64,000 nucleotides of DNA from Pseudomonas lijiangensis (GTDB lineage: Bacteria; Pseudomonadota; Gammaproteobacteria; Pseudomonadales; Pseudomonadaceae). The position numbers and the translations under genes were made by a program. This document shows, piece by piece, positions 9,591 through 18,652 of this stretch (position 1 is the stretch's first letter; every line of letters starts with the position of its first letter). Location of the stretch: NCBI RefSeq assembly GCF_018968705.1, contig NZ_CP076668.1, positions 4,475,001 through 4,539,000 on the forward strand, given 5' to 3'. The notes under the pieces are model-generated. The model saw only the letters and a program-made list of their open reading frames with translations. It ran no database searches and was not told the origin of the DNA.

Positions 9591-10156
9591 AACGGCCCAT
9601 GCCCTACCTGATTCTGCTCGTGCCGCTGATTGGCGTCACAGACTCGCTGATCAAGGCGCTGGCTTTCCTGCTGATCTTCGCCGTGATCGCGACCTTGCAC
9701 AGAGTCTTGTTACAGACACTTGCGCCATGGCTGGATGCCAGCCAGAAGTGCCTTGCCAGCGCCCTGATTGCTGCCACGCTGGTCACCTGCGCAGAAACAG
9801 GCTTACAACTTCAGACCCCCGACCTGCATCAGGCCTTGGGAATCTATCTGCCCTTGATGGCCCTTCATTGCATGCAGATCCAGACCGTACAGCTCGGCAG
9901 GTACTCGCTGGGCGGATACGCCTCCCTGATGCTCACCCTGGGGTTCGTGCGCGAACTGCTGGGCAACGGGACGATCCTGAGCAATGCCCACTGGCTGTTT
10001 GGCAATTCTGCAATCCAGTGGCACATTAGCCTCCCGGCTCCAGCCTTGCACATGACAGTTCTGGCACCCGGTGGCTTTATTCTTCTGGGCCTTCTGCTTG
10101 CCGCATACAACGCCTTGACCAGGCCGACACCTTCCAAGGAAATACCCTTTTCATGA
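9587..10156 (+). CDS. rnfE: RnfE-like membrane subunit, short N-terminus and one lost cysteine
   Basis: The 189-residue protein aligns with RnfE/RsxE through LGIYLPLMALHCMQIQ, GFVRELLGNGTIL and APGGFILLGLLLA. It is about 40 residues shorter than E. coli RsxE at the two ends. The first conserved cysteine of the LCPLLAVT motif is valine here (LVPLIGVT, residue 12). The second (Cys 95 in ALHC) is kept. With RnfA this leaves one of the four expected [2Fe-2S] ligands. Start ATG overlaps rnfG by 4 bp, and the gene overlaps nth by 4 bp. Confidence 0.86.
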   Translation: MKRPMPYLILLVPLIGVTDSLIKALAFLLIFAVIATLHRVLLQTLAPWLDASQKCLASALIAATLVTCAETGLQLQTPDLHQALGIYLPLMALHCMQIQTVQLGRYSLGGYASLMLTLGFVRELLGNGTILSNAHWLFGNSAIQWHISLPAPALHMTVLAPGGFILLGLLLAAYNALTRPTPSKEIPFS

Positions 10157-10791
10157 ATGCCGCAAAACGTCTGGAAATCTTCCGCAGGCTCCACGAAGAC
10201 AATCCCGATCCCAAAACCGAGCTGGCTTACACCACACCGTTCGAGTTGTTGATATCGGTGATCCTGTCAGCCCAGGCGACCGATGTCAGCGTCAACAAGG
10301 CCACGGCAAAACTGTATCCGGTCGCCAATACGCCACAAGCCATCTATGAACTGGGTGTCGAAGGGCTGTCCGAGTACATCAAAACCATCGGGCTCTATAA
10401 CAGCAAGGCCAAAAACGTCATTGAAACCTGCCGGCTGCTGATGGAACGGCACAACGGCGAAGTACCAGAAACCCGTGAAGCTCTGGAAGCATTGCCGGGC
10501 GTGGGCCGCAAAACCGCCAATGTCGTGCTCAACACGGCTTTTCGTCAGGTAGCCATGGCGGTCGACACGCATATTTTCCGCGTCAGCAATCGCACCGGCA
10601 TCGCGCCGGGCAAGAACGTGGCTGAAGTGGAAAAGCAACTCATGAAGTTTGTCCCCAAAAACTACCTGCTCGATGCCCACCACTGGCTGATCCTGCATGG
10701 GCGTTATGTATGCCAGGCGCGCAAGCCACGCTGCGGCAGTTGCCGGATCGAGGATCTGTGCGATTACAAGGAAAAGACCTCGGACGATTGA
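10153..10791 (+). CDS. nth: Endonuclease III
   Basis: The 212-residue DNA glycosylase/AP lyase removes oxidised pyrimidines in base excision repair. It has the helix-hairpin-helix LPGVGRKTANVVLN with the catalytic lysine, the catalytic aspartate in VDTHIFRVSNR, and the C-terminal [4Fe-4S] motif with cysteines in CQARKPRCGSCRIEDLC. It overlaps rnfE by 4 bp, so it is probably co-transcribed with rnf, as in P. aeruginosa where nth follows the rnf genes. Confidence 0.98.
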   Translation: MNAAKRLEIFRRLHEDNPDPKTELAYTTPFELLISVILSAQATDVSVNKATAKLYPVANTPQAIYELGVEGLSEYIKTIGLYNSKAKNVIETCRLLMERHNGEVPETREALEALPGVGRKTANVVLNTAFRQVAMAVDTHIFRVSNRTGIAPGKNVAEVEKQLMKFVPKNYLLDAHHWLILHGRYVCQARKPRCGSCRIEDLCDYKEKTSDD

Positions 10792-10897
10792 GCGATAGAA
10801 AGGCCAGAGCTCAATCGATTGAAAAAATCTTTTTTACCGGCATCGGGATTATCGATATAAGGTGCGCCAACGACAGCCAAAGCCTGGAGTCACTTTC

Positions 10898-11080
10898 ATG
10901 AGTACCGGCAAAGAGCAATTGGATGTAGAAGACGATTTCATCGCTGTCGATTCGGACGAAAGCGAGCAACCACCGGTCGAGCCTGCCAAGACCAACCTGA
11001 GCAAGCGACGCACCATCGATAACATGCTTGAAGAACGGCGCTTGCAGAAACAACTGGCCGATTACGACTTCGACCTTTAG
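10898..11080 (+). CDS. PA3496-like small acidic protein
   Basis: The 60-residue protein starts at ATG 10898 behind a GGAG motif; an upstream in-frame start lacks one. It is acidic in the N-terminal half and ends with RRTIDNMLEERRLQKQLADYDFD. That is the hallmark of the Pseudomonas family represented by PA3496, which also lies just downstream of nth. That family is annotated as a putative envelope integrity protein, but its function is not established. No signal peptide is visible. Confidence 0.8.
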   Translation: MSTGKEQLDVEDDFIAVDSDESEQPPVEPAKTNLSKRRTIDNMLEERRLQKQLADYDFDL

Positions 11081-11105
11081 GCGCCCCCTTGTAAAACCTG
11101 ATCTC

Positions 11106-11130
11106 AAAGCCTCTCATCGGGAGAGGCTTT
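11106..11130 (+). terminator. Hairpin after the PA3496-like gene
   Basis: A perfect 10-bp inverted repeat (AAAGCCTCTC / GAGAGGCTTT) with a 5-base loop lies 26 bp after the stop codon. It can serve as terminator for the rnf-nth unit and perhaps in the other direction for the convergent regulator gene. Confidence 0.8.
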
Positions 11131-11190
11131 CACATCGGCTTGCCTGATCGATACTGCACAGGCCTGCAGGATGCTTTCCCGGCATGACTG

Positions 11191-11817
11191 TCAGACCAGC
11201 CCGTTACGCTGGGCGAGCTCGATGAGATCGACCAGTGAGTGTGCATTGAGCTTGAGCAGCAGACGCGTCTTGTAGGTACTGACGGTTTTATTGCTCAGGA
11301 ACATGCCATCGGCAATTTCCTTGTTGGTTTTCCCCCTGGCCAGTTGTTGCAGCACCATCATCTCGCGTCCAGAGAGGCGGTCGACCATATCGGCCTCACT
11401 GGCATTCCCCATGCTCGAACGAACGGTATGCAAGGCCTGGTTGGGGAAGTAGCTATACCCTGACAACACCGCCTTGATGGCGCTCAGCAATTCGGTCAGG
11501 TCCTGTTGCTTGCAGACATAACCCGCCGCTCCCGCCTGCATGCAGCGCATTGAAAAATGGCCAGGTGCCTGCGACGTCAGAATCAGCACCTTGAATGGCA
11601 AGGTCATGGCAGACAGACGAGCAATGACTTCCAGGCCATCGAGCTTGGGAATCCCTATATCCAGAATGACGATATCCGGCAGATGTTCACGAGCCAGTTG
11701 CAACGCATCCACTCCATTGTCCGTCTCCGCAATGACCTCATAGCCATGGCGCTCCATCAGCATGCGTACAGCAAGGCGAATGACAGGATGATCATCCACG
11801 ATCAGCACTTTATTCAT
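11191..11817 (-). CDS. BvgA/EvgA-like NarL-family response regulator, orphan
   Basis: The 208-residue protein starts as MNKVLIVDDHPVIRLAVRML. It has a receiver domain (acidic DD near residues 8-9, phospho-acceptor Asp in VILDIGIPKLDG, Lys in VCKQ) and a LuxR-type DNA-binding domain (LSGREMMVLQQLARGKTNKEIADGMFLSNKTVSTYKTRLLLKLN). Similarity to Bordetella BvgA is high over the full length. I chose Met 11817 because the family starts there. No sensor kinase gene adjoins it, so its partner must be elsewhere. Targets are unknown. Confidence 0.9.
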   Translation of the reverse strand: MNKVLIVDDHPVIRLAVRMLMERHGYEVIAETDNGVDALQLAREHLPDIVILDIGIPKLDGLEVIARLSAMTLPFKVLILTSQAPGHFSMRCMQAGAAGYVCKQQDLTELLSAIKAVLSGYSYFPNQALHTVRSSMGNASEADMVDRLSGREMMVLQQLARGKTNKEIADGMFLSNKTVSTYKTRLLLKLNAHSLVDLIELAQRNGLV

Positions 11818-12165
11818 GGGCAGTCCAATTTTCGCTATTCGAATTTTCAGAGTCAGCACAATAGCTTAGTCGTTTAGTGCTTTGCATGACGCTCACCCTC
11901 GAGGACTAACAGCCAAAGACCGTTCCCACATATACAACAGAAAATTCCTACAAATTTCGCTATTAACGAACTATTTTTTATATTTTTCATAGAGCCTCCC
12001 CTTCGGAATTCGCCGAAATTATTACCGTCTGGAGTGCTGAGATAGAGCATCGCAACTCAGGTAAAACAATTATTGCCATAACGTCAAGCATTAGTCCTTT
12101 GCCTCTGAAGTCCAAACGGACAATCGCCGATGAACATCGAATCGCCTCCATGGTTACGCCGCCTT

Positions 12166-12181
12166 GATAATTGTAATTATC
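12166..12181. promoter_or_regulatory. Perfect AT-rich palindrome
   Basis: GATAATT-GT-AATTATC is a perfect 7-2-7 inverted repeat in the AT-rich gap. It could be a protein binding site; the halves resemble part of a Fur box, but the full consensus is not present. Confidence 0.35.
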
Positions 12182-12934
12182 CAGTCAGATGCCATGACCA
12201 TAGCTCCTTGCCACTACTTCATACCTGAAGCGAAAAGAACAAGGATACGAACACTGCTGGCAGATACTTTCTCGAATACGGGCTCAATGACATCAGGCTT
12301 CACGATCAGGGGGTATCAATGGCACCGCCTTTCCTCAAGACCTGCTGGCCTGACCGGGTACGCGTCAGAAGACAAGAGCCATAATGAGTGAATTCAGGAG
12401 TTCTCTCTTGAAAGTTATATACCAGCATAACGTTTAAAAAATACACACATAAATACACCTTTCTTATACACCCCCCGGTGAAAAGACCAAAACCACGAAA
12501 GACTCGGAATATTCCTACATGGATGCGCCCCAAGACTTCCAAACACCCGATATTCCGCGAGAAGTATTCAAGATACTGACTTTACGCTATCACCACGTTA
12601 AAAGTGATACATAAATACTCCCCACAGCCGAGTTTCATGCCTTTCTCCAGGGCGCCTTGCACACTTCATTTCTGCGAATGGCTCATTCGACAAGTAGCTA
12701 ATACTATATTTCATTCCGCTTCCATCCCCGCCACCGCAAAGAGGAAACGTACTACACAACTAGCAGACGGTAGATGGCGACATGTAAGACCACTTCAAAC
12801 CCACTAAGTCAATTCATGTAACGCACCGTTTTTTCACTTGCAAATTCTATTACCAGTCGTTACTTTTTTAACAACGAACTCATTACTTTCTGCCAACAAT
12901 TATGTGCAGTTAGATTGGAGCGACCCAACAACCG

Positions 12935-12952
12935 ACGTCATTTTAATGACGT
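12935..12952. promoter_or_regulatory. Perfect 18-bp palindrome upstream of the unknown HTH gene
   Basis: ACGTCATT-TT-AATGACGT is a perfect 8-2-8 inverted repeat ending 169 bp before the ATG of the helix-turn-helix protein at 13122. Such symmetry is typical of an operator for a dimeric regulator. Which protein binds it is unknown; autoregulation is one possibility. Confidence 0.5.
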
Positions 12953-13121
12953 TATGAATAACATTGCTTTATATGGACTCGGCTTATCAAGAGAGTCGAA
13001 AGGATTCGGGCAACATGAACATGGCCGATCAGGAACACCCTCCCTTTGACAAGCCCGAAGCGGGCCTGACAATTCTTTTGAATTGGCCATGCGTATAACC
13101 ATGTTCAAAAAGGGATATACC

Positions 13122-13649
13122 ATGAACAACAAAACTTCTCACTCATCCTCAAAAAATATAACCCCCCTTGATCTGACTGCGGCGGTCGAACAGTTTGTTG
13201 CGCAAGGAGGTGTGATTGCCGTGATACCTGATGGTGAAACAGCAGAATCCACCGTGCTTTCGGTGGCGGAAGATACTACACCGCTGGACGCCGAACTTGA
13301 AAAGAGTTCCAAACTGGAATTACTCAGAAGTCTGGTTGCCAAAGGTGCCGGAGTTTCCGCCTTGCAATACTCATTGAGGATGAACAAAAAAGAAATTCGC
13401 CAACTGGCACTGGAAAATGATGTAAAGATAAAATTCAGTCGCCCAATAAGAGAGATCAATAAAGAACCCCACTATGACACAACTGATATTGATGATGTGG
13501 TGGCCGGTCATGCCATGCATTATTCCAGTCTCGGTTACACCGCACCGGAGATTGCACAGATACTTGATCTGAGTGTGCGACAAGTCTGGAATATCGGCAA
13601 AGCCTACCGTTTCGAGTTCAAACAGAAGAGGGACAGTGATACCCCCTGA
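13122..13649 (+). CDS. Unknown protein with C-terminal helix-turn-helix
   Basis: The 175-residue protein starts at ATG 13122, preceded by AAGGGA at good spacing; an upstream in-frame ATG at 13083 has no such site. Residues 1-75 look flexible and Ser/Thr/acidic rich. Residues 76-115 (LLRSLVAKGAGVSALQYSLR, then MNKKEIRQLALEND) look like one helix-turn-helix. Residues 137-170 (SLGYTAPEIAQILDLSVRQV) look like a second. I know no named family. It is probably a DNA-binding regulator. The gene is AT-rich relative to the core genes, which suggests transfer. Confidence 0.6.
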   Translation: MNNKTSHSSSKNITPLDLTAAVEQFVAQGGVIAVIPDGETAESTVLSVAEDTTPLDAELEKSSKLELLRSLVAKGAGVSALQYSLRMNKKEIRQLALENDVKIKFSRPIREINKEPHYDTTDIDDVVAGHAMHYSSLGYTAPEIAQILDLSVRQVWNIGKAYRFEFKQKRDSDTP

Positions 13650-13896
13650 ATACGCTTAATCCAAACAGATAACCGACGCGGTATCGACTGGACTTCGTGT
13701 CGATACCGCTCACCTGCCCCGCAAAGCCCTTCACGACAGCGTTCCGGCAAGACCCGCAACGCCCCTCCCCATTCAGCGTCCTTTCAGATGCACACGCAAA
13801 CGCCCTCTGCACCGGCCTCAAAAGCTCGTGCGGGAAATATCGATACGCAGGAATGGGGGGGTCGGAAAGCGTGACAGTGCATTGCGCACTGCAAAC

Positions 13897-13924
13897 AAAA
13901 ATGCAGCCCCGAGGGGCTGCATTT
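13897..13924 (-). terminator. Terminator of argG
   Basis: AAAAATGCAGCCCC and its complement GGGGCTGCATTT form a stem of about 12 bp with a 3-base loop, 18 bp beyond the argG stop on the minus strand. The A run on the plus strand gives the U tract. Confidence 0.9.
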
Positions 13925-13941
13925 CAGACATCAGACCGGGT

Positions 13942-15159
13942 TCAGAAGAACTTGCGGCCCTTGTTCGCAGCGATGCGCATGCGCAAGGCGTTGAGCTTGA
14001 TGAAGCCGGCAGCGTCCGCCTGGTTGTACGCACCGCCATCTTCTTCGAAGGTGGCAATGTTGGCGTCGAACAGCGACTCGTCGGACTTGCGGCCGGTAAC
14101 GATCACATTGCCCTTGTACAGCTTCAGGCGCACGACACCGTTCACATGAACCTGGGACGCATCGATCATCTGTTGCAGCATCAGACGCTCAGGGCTCCAC
14201 CAGTAGCCGGTGTAGATCAGGCTGGCGTACTTGGCCATCAGCTCATCCTTGAGGTGAGCGACTTCGCGATCCAGGGTGATCGACTCGATGGCGCGGTGAG
14301 CGCGCAGCATGATGGTGCCGCCAGGCGTCTCGTAGCAGCCACGGGACTTCATGCCCACATAACGGTTTTCAACGATGTCCAGACGACCGATGCCGTTCTC
14401 GCCGCCGATGCGGTTCAAGGTGGCCAGTACGGTGGCAGGCGACATTTCGACGCCATCAAGAGCAACGATATCGCCATTGCGATAGGTCAGCTCAAGGTAG
14501 GTCGGCACGTTTGGCGCGTCTTCAGGAGACTTGGTCCAGCGCCACATGTCTTCTTCGTGCTCGGTCCAGGTGTCTTCCAGCACGCCGCCTTCATAGGAGA
14601 TGTGCAGCAGGTTGGCATCCATCGAGTACGGGGATTTTTTCTTGCCGTGGCGCTCGATCGGGATTGCATGCTTCTCGGCATAATCCATCAGCTTCTCACG
14701 GGACAGCAGGTCCCATTCACGCCACGGGGCAATCACTTTGACGCCTGGCTTGAGGGCGTAGGCGCCCAGCTCGAAACGAACCTGGTCGTTACCTTTGCCG
14801 GTAGCACCGTGAGAAATGGCGTCAGCGCCGGTTTCGTTGGCGATTTCGATCAGGCGTTTGGCGATCAGCGGACGAGCGATGGAAGTACCCAGCAGGTACT
14901 CGCCTTCGTAGACGGTGTTGGCGCGGAACATCGGGAACACGAAATCACGTACGAATTCTTCACGCAGATCGTCGATGTAGATTTCTTTCACGCCCATGGC
15001 CTGAGCCTTGGCACGTGCCGGCTCGACCTCTTCACCCTGACCCAGGTCAGCGGTAAAGGTCACCACTTCGCAGTTATACGTATCTTGCAGCCACTTCAGA
15101 ATGACCGAAGTATCCAGGCCACCGGAATACGCGAGAACTACCTTGTTTACGTCCGCCAT
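13942..15159 (-). CDS. argG: Argininosuccinate synthase
   Basis: The 405-residue cytosolic enzyme joins citrulline and aspartate with ATP in arginine synthesis. It starts [20 protein letters not shown] with the SGGLDTS ATP-pyrophosphatase motif near residues 13-19. It also has the family blocks [13 protein letters not shown] and [13 protein letters not shown]. Length agrees with short-type ArgG. It lies next to motY and pyrC, as in P. aeruginosa (PA3525-PA3527). argF, for the preceding step, is 7 kb away in this window. Confidence 0.98.
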   Translation of the reverse strand: MADVNKVVLAYSGGLDTSVILKWLQDTYNCEVVTFTADLGQGEEVEPARAKAQAMGVKEIYIDDLREEFVRDFVFPMFRANTVYEGEYLLGTSIARPLIAKRLIEIANETGADAISHGATGKGNDQVRFELGAYALKPGVKVIAPWREWDLLSREKLMDYAEKHAIPIERHGKKKSPYSMDANLLHISYEGGVLEDTWTEHEEDMWRWTKSPEDAPNVPTYLELTYRNGDIVALDGVEMSPATVLATLNRIGGENGIGRLDIVENRYVGMKSRGCYETPGGTIMLRAHRAIESITLDREVAHLKDELMAKYASLIYTGYWWSPERLMLQQMIDASQVHVNGVVRLKLYKGNVIVTGRKSDESLFDANIATFEEDGGAYNQADAAGFIKLNALRMRIAANKGRKFF

Positions 15160-15288
15160 GCCATCACTCCACCGGGTTGTACGGAAAACCGCTGATTCTA
15201 CCGTTCAAACCAGCAAATTTACAGGGGCGCGACAGCTTGTGACGACGAGGCGACAGGTTATGTCAGCCTCGTGAGGGGATAAAGAACG

Positions 15289-16197
15289 TTACGAAGTACG
15301 GGCAGCGCTGGCGGAGGAAGCGACTGGAACCGGCTTTTCTTCGGGAGCGACACGCTCCAGATGCACATTCACCCGACGATTGCGCGCCCGGTTGGCATCA
15401 TTGGTGTTGGGCGCCAGCGGATAACGTTCGCCATGAAAACGCAGGGTAATCTGTTGCTCGGGAACCCCCTGGGCTTTCAGATAGTCCATCACCGCCAGCG
15501 CACGACGACGGGACAGGTCGCGGTTGGTCAGGCGATTACCGCTGTTGTCCGAATGGCCGTCCAGTTCGATATGGTTGACCGTCGGGTCGGCGCGCAGATA
15601 CGCAATCATGTTGTCCAGACGCGCCTTGGCCTTGGCGTCCAGTTCGATGCCGCCGCCGGGGAAGCCTACTTCGGCCTGCTTGATCTGATCGAAATTCATG
15701 GGCAGCAGTTTGGTCGTGCACAACTGATAGTCGCTGAACGCCTTGCTGAACCTGACCGGCAACAGCCGAATCTCCATCGGACCACCGCCGTCACGGGTAC
15801 TGTGACGGATGAGCGGAGTACGGCCTTCCATCAAGCCGCTGATCAGGCGTCCGGCCTGTGCTTCGGAGCTATTGAAAGGAATCTCGCCATTGCTGACCCG
15901 AACCGAGCCCAGGTTGATATCGCCGCGCCCCGGCTGCCAGGGTGCAGCCGCAGCCAACAGCGTGGCCGAGCCATTGCCCAACATGTTGTAGGACGGTTTG
16001 AGCCGGAATGTCGCCTGCTCACCGGCACGGCGCACGAACTCACCGACACCGAAGTCAGTGATCGGCTGGCTCAGGCGACACTCGAACTGATCCCCTTCGA
16101 CCTTCCACTCGATACTCTCCAGACGGGTCTGGAAACTGACAGCCATCGCGGGGAGGCTGGCAAATACGCTGAGCAAGGCGAGATATAGCTGGCGCAC
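15289..16197 (-). CDS. motY: Flagellar motor accessory protein MotY (OmpA-like)
   Basis: The mature protein has a signal peptide (RQLYLALLSVFASLPAMAV), an N-terminal MotY domain to about residue 165, and a C-terminal OmpA-like peptidoglycan-binding domain. The latter includes ELDGHSDNSGN, NRDLSRRRALAVMDYL and NRARNRRVNV. MotY sits in the periplasmic T ring around the flagellar motor and is needed with MotAB/MotCD in Pseudomonas. I chose GTG 16197 because GGAG lies 6 bp upstream; a GTG at 16209 has no site. Context argG-motY-pyrC supports the name. Confidence 0.92.
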   Translation of the reverse strand: MRQLYLALLSVFASLPAMAVSFQTRLESIEWKVEGDQFECRLSQPITDFGVGEFVRRAGEQATFRLKPSYNMLGNGSATLLAAAAPWQPGRGDINLGSVRVSNGEIPFNSSEAQAGRLISGLMEGRTPLIRHSTRDGGGPMEIRLLPVRFSKAFSDYQLCTTKLLPMNFDQIKQAEVGFPGGGIELDAKAKARLDNMIAYLRADPTVNHIELDGHSDNSGNRLTNRDLSRRRALAVMDYLKAQGVPEQQITLRFHGERYPLAPNTNDANRARNRRVNVHLERVAPEEKPVPVASSASAARTS

Positions 16198-16344
16198 GGG
16201 AGGCTCCACTTATAAAAATGACGCGAAACAAAAGTGCTTCTTACGTCGGGCTATCGGTAACTTCCTACAAAACTTGATAGCGAGTGCCTGAGAGAGTCTT
16301 TTCCGGTAGCATTCCCTGCGAGTTTGACCCGCCTGGAATCCCCA

Positions 16345-17391
16345 ATGTCTGACCGCCTGACCCTTCTGCGTCCCGATGACTGGCACATCCACCTCCGTGA
16401 CGGAGCTGTTTTGCCTCACACCGTTGCTGACGTTGCGCGCACTTTTGGCCGCGCAATCATCATGCCCAACCTTGTGCCACCAGTACGCAATGCGCAGCAA
16501 GCCGATGCCTATCGCCAGCGCATTCTGGCTGCTCGCCCGGCCGGCAGCCGCTTCGAGCCGCTGATGGTGCTTTATCTGACCGACCAGACCACGCCCGAGG
16601 ACATTCGCACGGCCAAGGCCAGCGGCTACGTCCATGCGGCCAAGCTGTATCCGGCCGGTGCAACCACCAACTCCGATTCTGGCGTTACCAGCATCGACAA
16701 GATTTTCCATGTCCTGGAAGCCATGGCCGAAGTCGGCATGCTGCTGCTGGTCCATGGCGAAGTGACCCGCGGCGAGATCGATGTCTTCGACCGCGAGAAA
16801 ATCTTCATCGACGAACACCTGCGTCGTGTGGTTGAACGCTTCCCGAACCTGAAAGTGGTGTTCGAGCACATCACCACCGGTGAAGCGGTGCAGTTCGTCA
16901 ATGCGGCCTCGGCCAACGTTGCAGCGACCATCACTGCGCATCACCTGCTTTATAACCGCAACCACATGCTGGTGGGCGGAATCAGGCCGCATTTCTACTG
17001 CCTGCCGATCCTCAAGCGCAACACGCACCAGACGGCCCTGCTGGATGCCGCGACCAGCGGCAACGGCAAGTTCTTCCTGGGTACAGACTCGGCACCTCAT
17101 GCCCAGCATGCCAAGGAAGCCGCCTGCGGTTGCGCCGGTTGCTACACCGCCTACGCCGCTATCGAGCTGTATGCCGAGGCTTTCGAGCAGCGTAATGCGC
17201 TGGACAAGCTGGAAGGCTTTGCCAGTCTCCACGGCCCGGCCTTCTATGGCCTGCCTGCCAACCAGGACACCATCACGCTGGTACGTGACGAGTGGACAGC
17301 CCCTGCCAGCCTGCCGTTTGGCGAGCTGAGCGTAATCCCGCTGCGCGCCGGAGAAAAACTGCGCTGGCGCCTGCTGGAGGAAAATGCGTGA
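16345..17391 (+). CDS. pyrC: Dihydroorotase
   Basis: The 348-residue class II dihydroorotase closes carbamoyl-aspartate to dihydroorotate in pyrimidine synthesis. It has the metal motif [10 protein letters not shown] near residues 12-21, the carbamylated lysine in [17 protein letters not shown] near residue 103, and the late metal Asp in [22 protein letters not shown] is the usual E. coli-like start; seven more in-frame codons upstream are not needed. It overlaps rnt by 4 bp, so the two are probably co-transcribed. Confidence 0.98.
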   Translation: MSDRLTLLRPDDWHIHLRDGAVLPHTVADVARTFGRAIIMPNLVPPVRNAQQADAYRQRILAARPAGSRFEPLMVLYLTDQTTPEDIRTAKASGYVHAAKLYPAGATTNSDSGVTSIDKIFHVLEAMAEVGMLLLVHGEVTRGEIDVFDREKIFIDEHLRRVVERFPNLKVVFEHITTGEAVQFVNAASANVAATITAHHLLYNRNHMLVGGIRPHFYCLPILKRNTHQTALLDAATSGNGKFFLGTDSAPHAQHAKEAACGCAGCYTAYAAIELYAEAFEQRNALDKLEGFASLHGPAFYGLPANQDTITLVRDEWTAPASLPFGELSVIPLRAGEKLRWRLLEENA

Positions 17392-18065
17392 GTGAAGATC
17401 ATTACGACGACGAACACGACGGTCACGGCGGTGGCGGCGGCTCTCGTCACCCGATGGCGGCCCGTTTTCGCGGCTACCTGCCTGTAGTCATCGACGTGGA
17501 GACCGGTGGTTTCAATGCGGCGACCGATGCTCTGCTGGAAATTGCTGCCGTCACCATCGGCATGGATGAAAAAGGCTTCGTGTTCCCGGAGCACACCTAC
17601 TTCTTCCGTGTAGAGCCGTTCGAGGGCGCCAATATCGAAGCGGCTGCACTCGAGTTCACCGGTATCAAGCTCGATCACCCGCTGCGCATGGCGGTCAGCG
17701 AAGAAACCGCGCTGACCGATATCTTCCGCGGCGTGCGCAAGGCGCTCAAGGCAAACGGCTGCAAACGCGCCGTGCTGGTCGGCCACAACGCCAGCTTCGA
17801 TCTAGGCTTCCTGAACGCTGCCGTCGCTCGCCTGGACATGAAACGCAATCCGTTTCATCCGTTCTCCAGCTTCGACACCGCAACCCTCGCGGGCCTGGCC
17901 TATGGTCAGACCGTGCTTGCAAAGGCCTGTCAGGCTGCCGGCATGGACTTCGATGGACGCGAGGCCCACTCGGCTCGCTATGACACCGAAAAGACCGCCG
18001 AGCTGTTCTGTGGCATCGTCAACCGCTGGAAAGAAATGGGCGGCTGGGAAGAGTACGACGACTGA
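17388..18065 (+). CDS. rnt: Ribonuclease T
   Basis: The 225-residue DEDD-family 3'-5' exonuclease trims tRNA and other stable RNA 3' ends. Catalytic blocks seen are [21 protein letters not shown] (Exo I), [15 protein letters not shown] (Exo II) and [15 protein letters not shown] (Exo III with His and Asp). Start GTG 17388 overlaps the pyrC stop in GTGA and has GGAGG upstream. The N-terminal leader before the fold, with [12 protein letters not shown], is Gly/His rich as in other Pseudomonas RNase T proteins. Confidence 0.97.
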   Translation: MSEDHYDDEHDGHGGGGGSRHPMAARFRGYLPVVIDVETGGFNAATDALLEIAAVTIGMDEKGFVFPEHTYFFRVEPFEGANIEAAALEFTGIKLDHPLRMAVSEETALTDIFRGVRKALKANGCKRAVLVGHNASFDLGFLNAAVARLDMKRNPFHPFSSFDTATLAGLAYGQTVLAKACQAAGMDFDGREAHSARYDTEKTAELFCGIVNRWKEMGGWEEYDD

Positions 18066-18083
18066 CGTACATGCTTCATTAAT

Positions 18084-18109
18084 AAACCGGCCTTGTGCCG
18101 GTTTTTTTA
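18084..18109 (+). terminator. Terminator after rnt
   Basis: The stem AAACCGGC / GCCGGTTT with loop CTTGT is followed by seven T residues, 18 bp beyond the rnt stop. Confidence 0.92.
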
Positions 18110-18166
18110 TACCGGCGTTTCAACGACCGCTCATCGGAGTCAGGAAAGCGTATCCAAAACAGTTTT

Positions 18167-18185
18167 GACAAGCATTCTCATTAAG
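18167..18185 (-). promoter_or_regulatory. Candidate Fur box upstream of bfd
   Basis: Read on the minus strand, the 19-mer contains TTAATGAGAATG and matches 13 of 19 positions of the Fur consensus GATAATGATAATCATTATC. It lies 48 bp before bfd. Iron repression of bfd is established in Pseudomonas, which supports the call. Confidence 0.6.
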
Positions 18186-18232
18186 ATTAACCTCGTCCGC
18201 ACAAAGCAATAACCAGCGACGGTTACCGACTT

Positions 18233-18451
18233 ATGTATGTTTGTCTTTGCCAAGGTGTCACTGACGGCCAGATCCGGGATGCAATCCTCGAAGGCTGCTG
18301 CAGTTATCGTGAAGTGCGTGAAACGCTGGGTGTTGCCAGCAAATGCGGTAAATGCGCCTGCCTGGCAAAGGAAGTGGTGCGTGAAACCCTGACAGAACTG
18401 CAAAGCAGTCAGGCATCGCTGGCGTATCCAGCAGAATTTTCAGCCGCCTGA
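18233..18451 (+). CDS. bfd: Bacterioferritin-associated ferredoxin
   Basis: The 72-residue [2Fe-2S] protein reduces the iron core of BfrB so that stored iron can be released. The four cluster cysteines are in MYVCLC near the N-terminus and KCGKCAC in the middle (pattern C-x-C...C-x2-C). It precedes the bacterioferritin gene, as in P. aeruginosa bfd-bfrB, but has its own terminator and a likely Fur box, so the two genes are separately controlled. Confidence 0.96.
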   Translation: MYVCLCQGVTDGQIRDAILEGCCSYREVRETLGVASKCGKCACLAKEVVRETLTELQSSQASLAYPAEFSAA

Positions 18452-18468
18452 TTCCCCCTATTTCAAAG

Positions 18469-18493
18469 AACCGGACCTTGCGTCCGGTTTTTT
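18469..18493 (+). terminator. Terminator after bfd
   Basis: The stem AACCGGAC / GTCCGGTT with a short loop is followed by a T run, 18 bp after the bfd stop. Confidence 0.9.
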
Positions 18494-18652
18494 TATGTCT
18501 GTAATTCAAGTGCTTAGCGTCAAGATGCGGAACTCAAACATTCTTATTCTTATTTAATTTCACTTAGTATTCAATAACTTAGGTTTGACAGGCTTCTAAG
18601 TGCAGCTCAAACTCGCGCTTTATATACACAAGCCATCGGCAGGACCTCGAAC

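Larger units (their letters stand above)
11818..13121. other. 1.3-kb AT-rich region without a supported gene
   Basis: This stretch is clearly richer in A and T than its neighbours. Its open frames are short (under 80 codons), lack good ribosome binding sites and have no recognisable family. It contains two perfect palindromes (12166-12181 and 12935-12952) and TTCCTACA motifs near 11946 and 12508. It may be the remains of a transferred segment, or a long regulatory region for the flanking regulator genes, possibly with small RNAs that I cannot identify by eye. Confidence 0.6.

Noticed and set aside
12164..12391. A 75-codon frame in the AT-rich gap
   Set aside because: It has no ribosome binding site and no plausible protein features; it is kept as part of the undefined gap.
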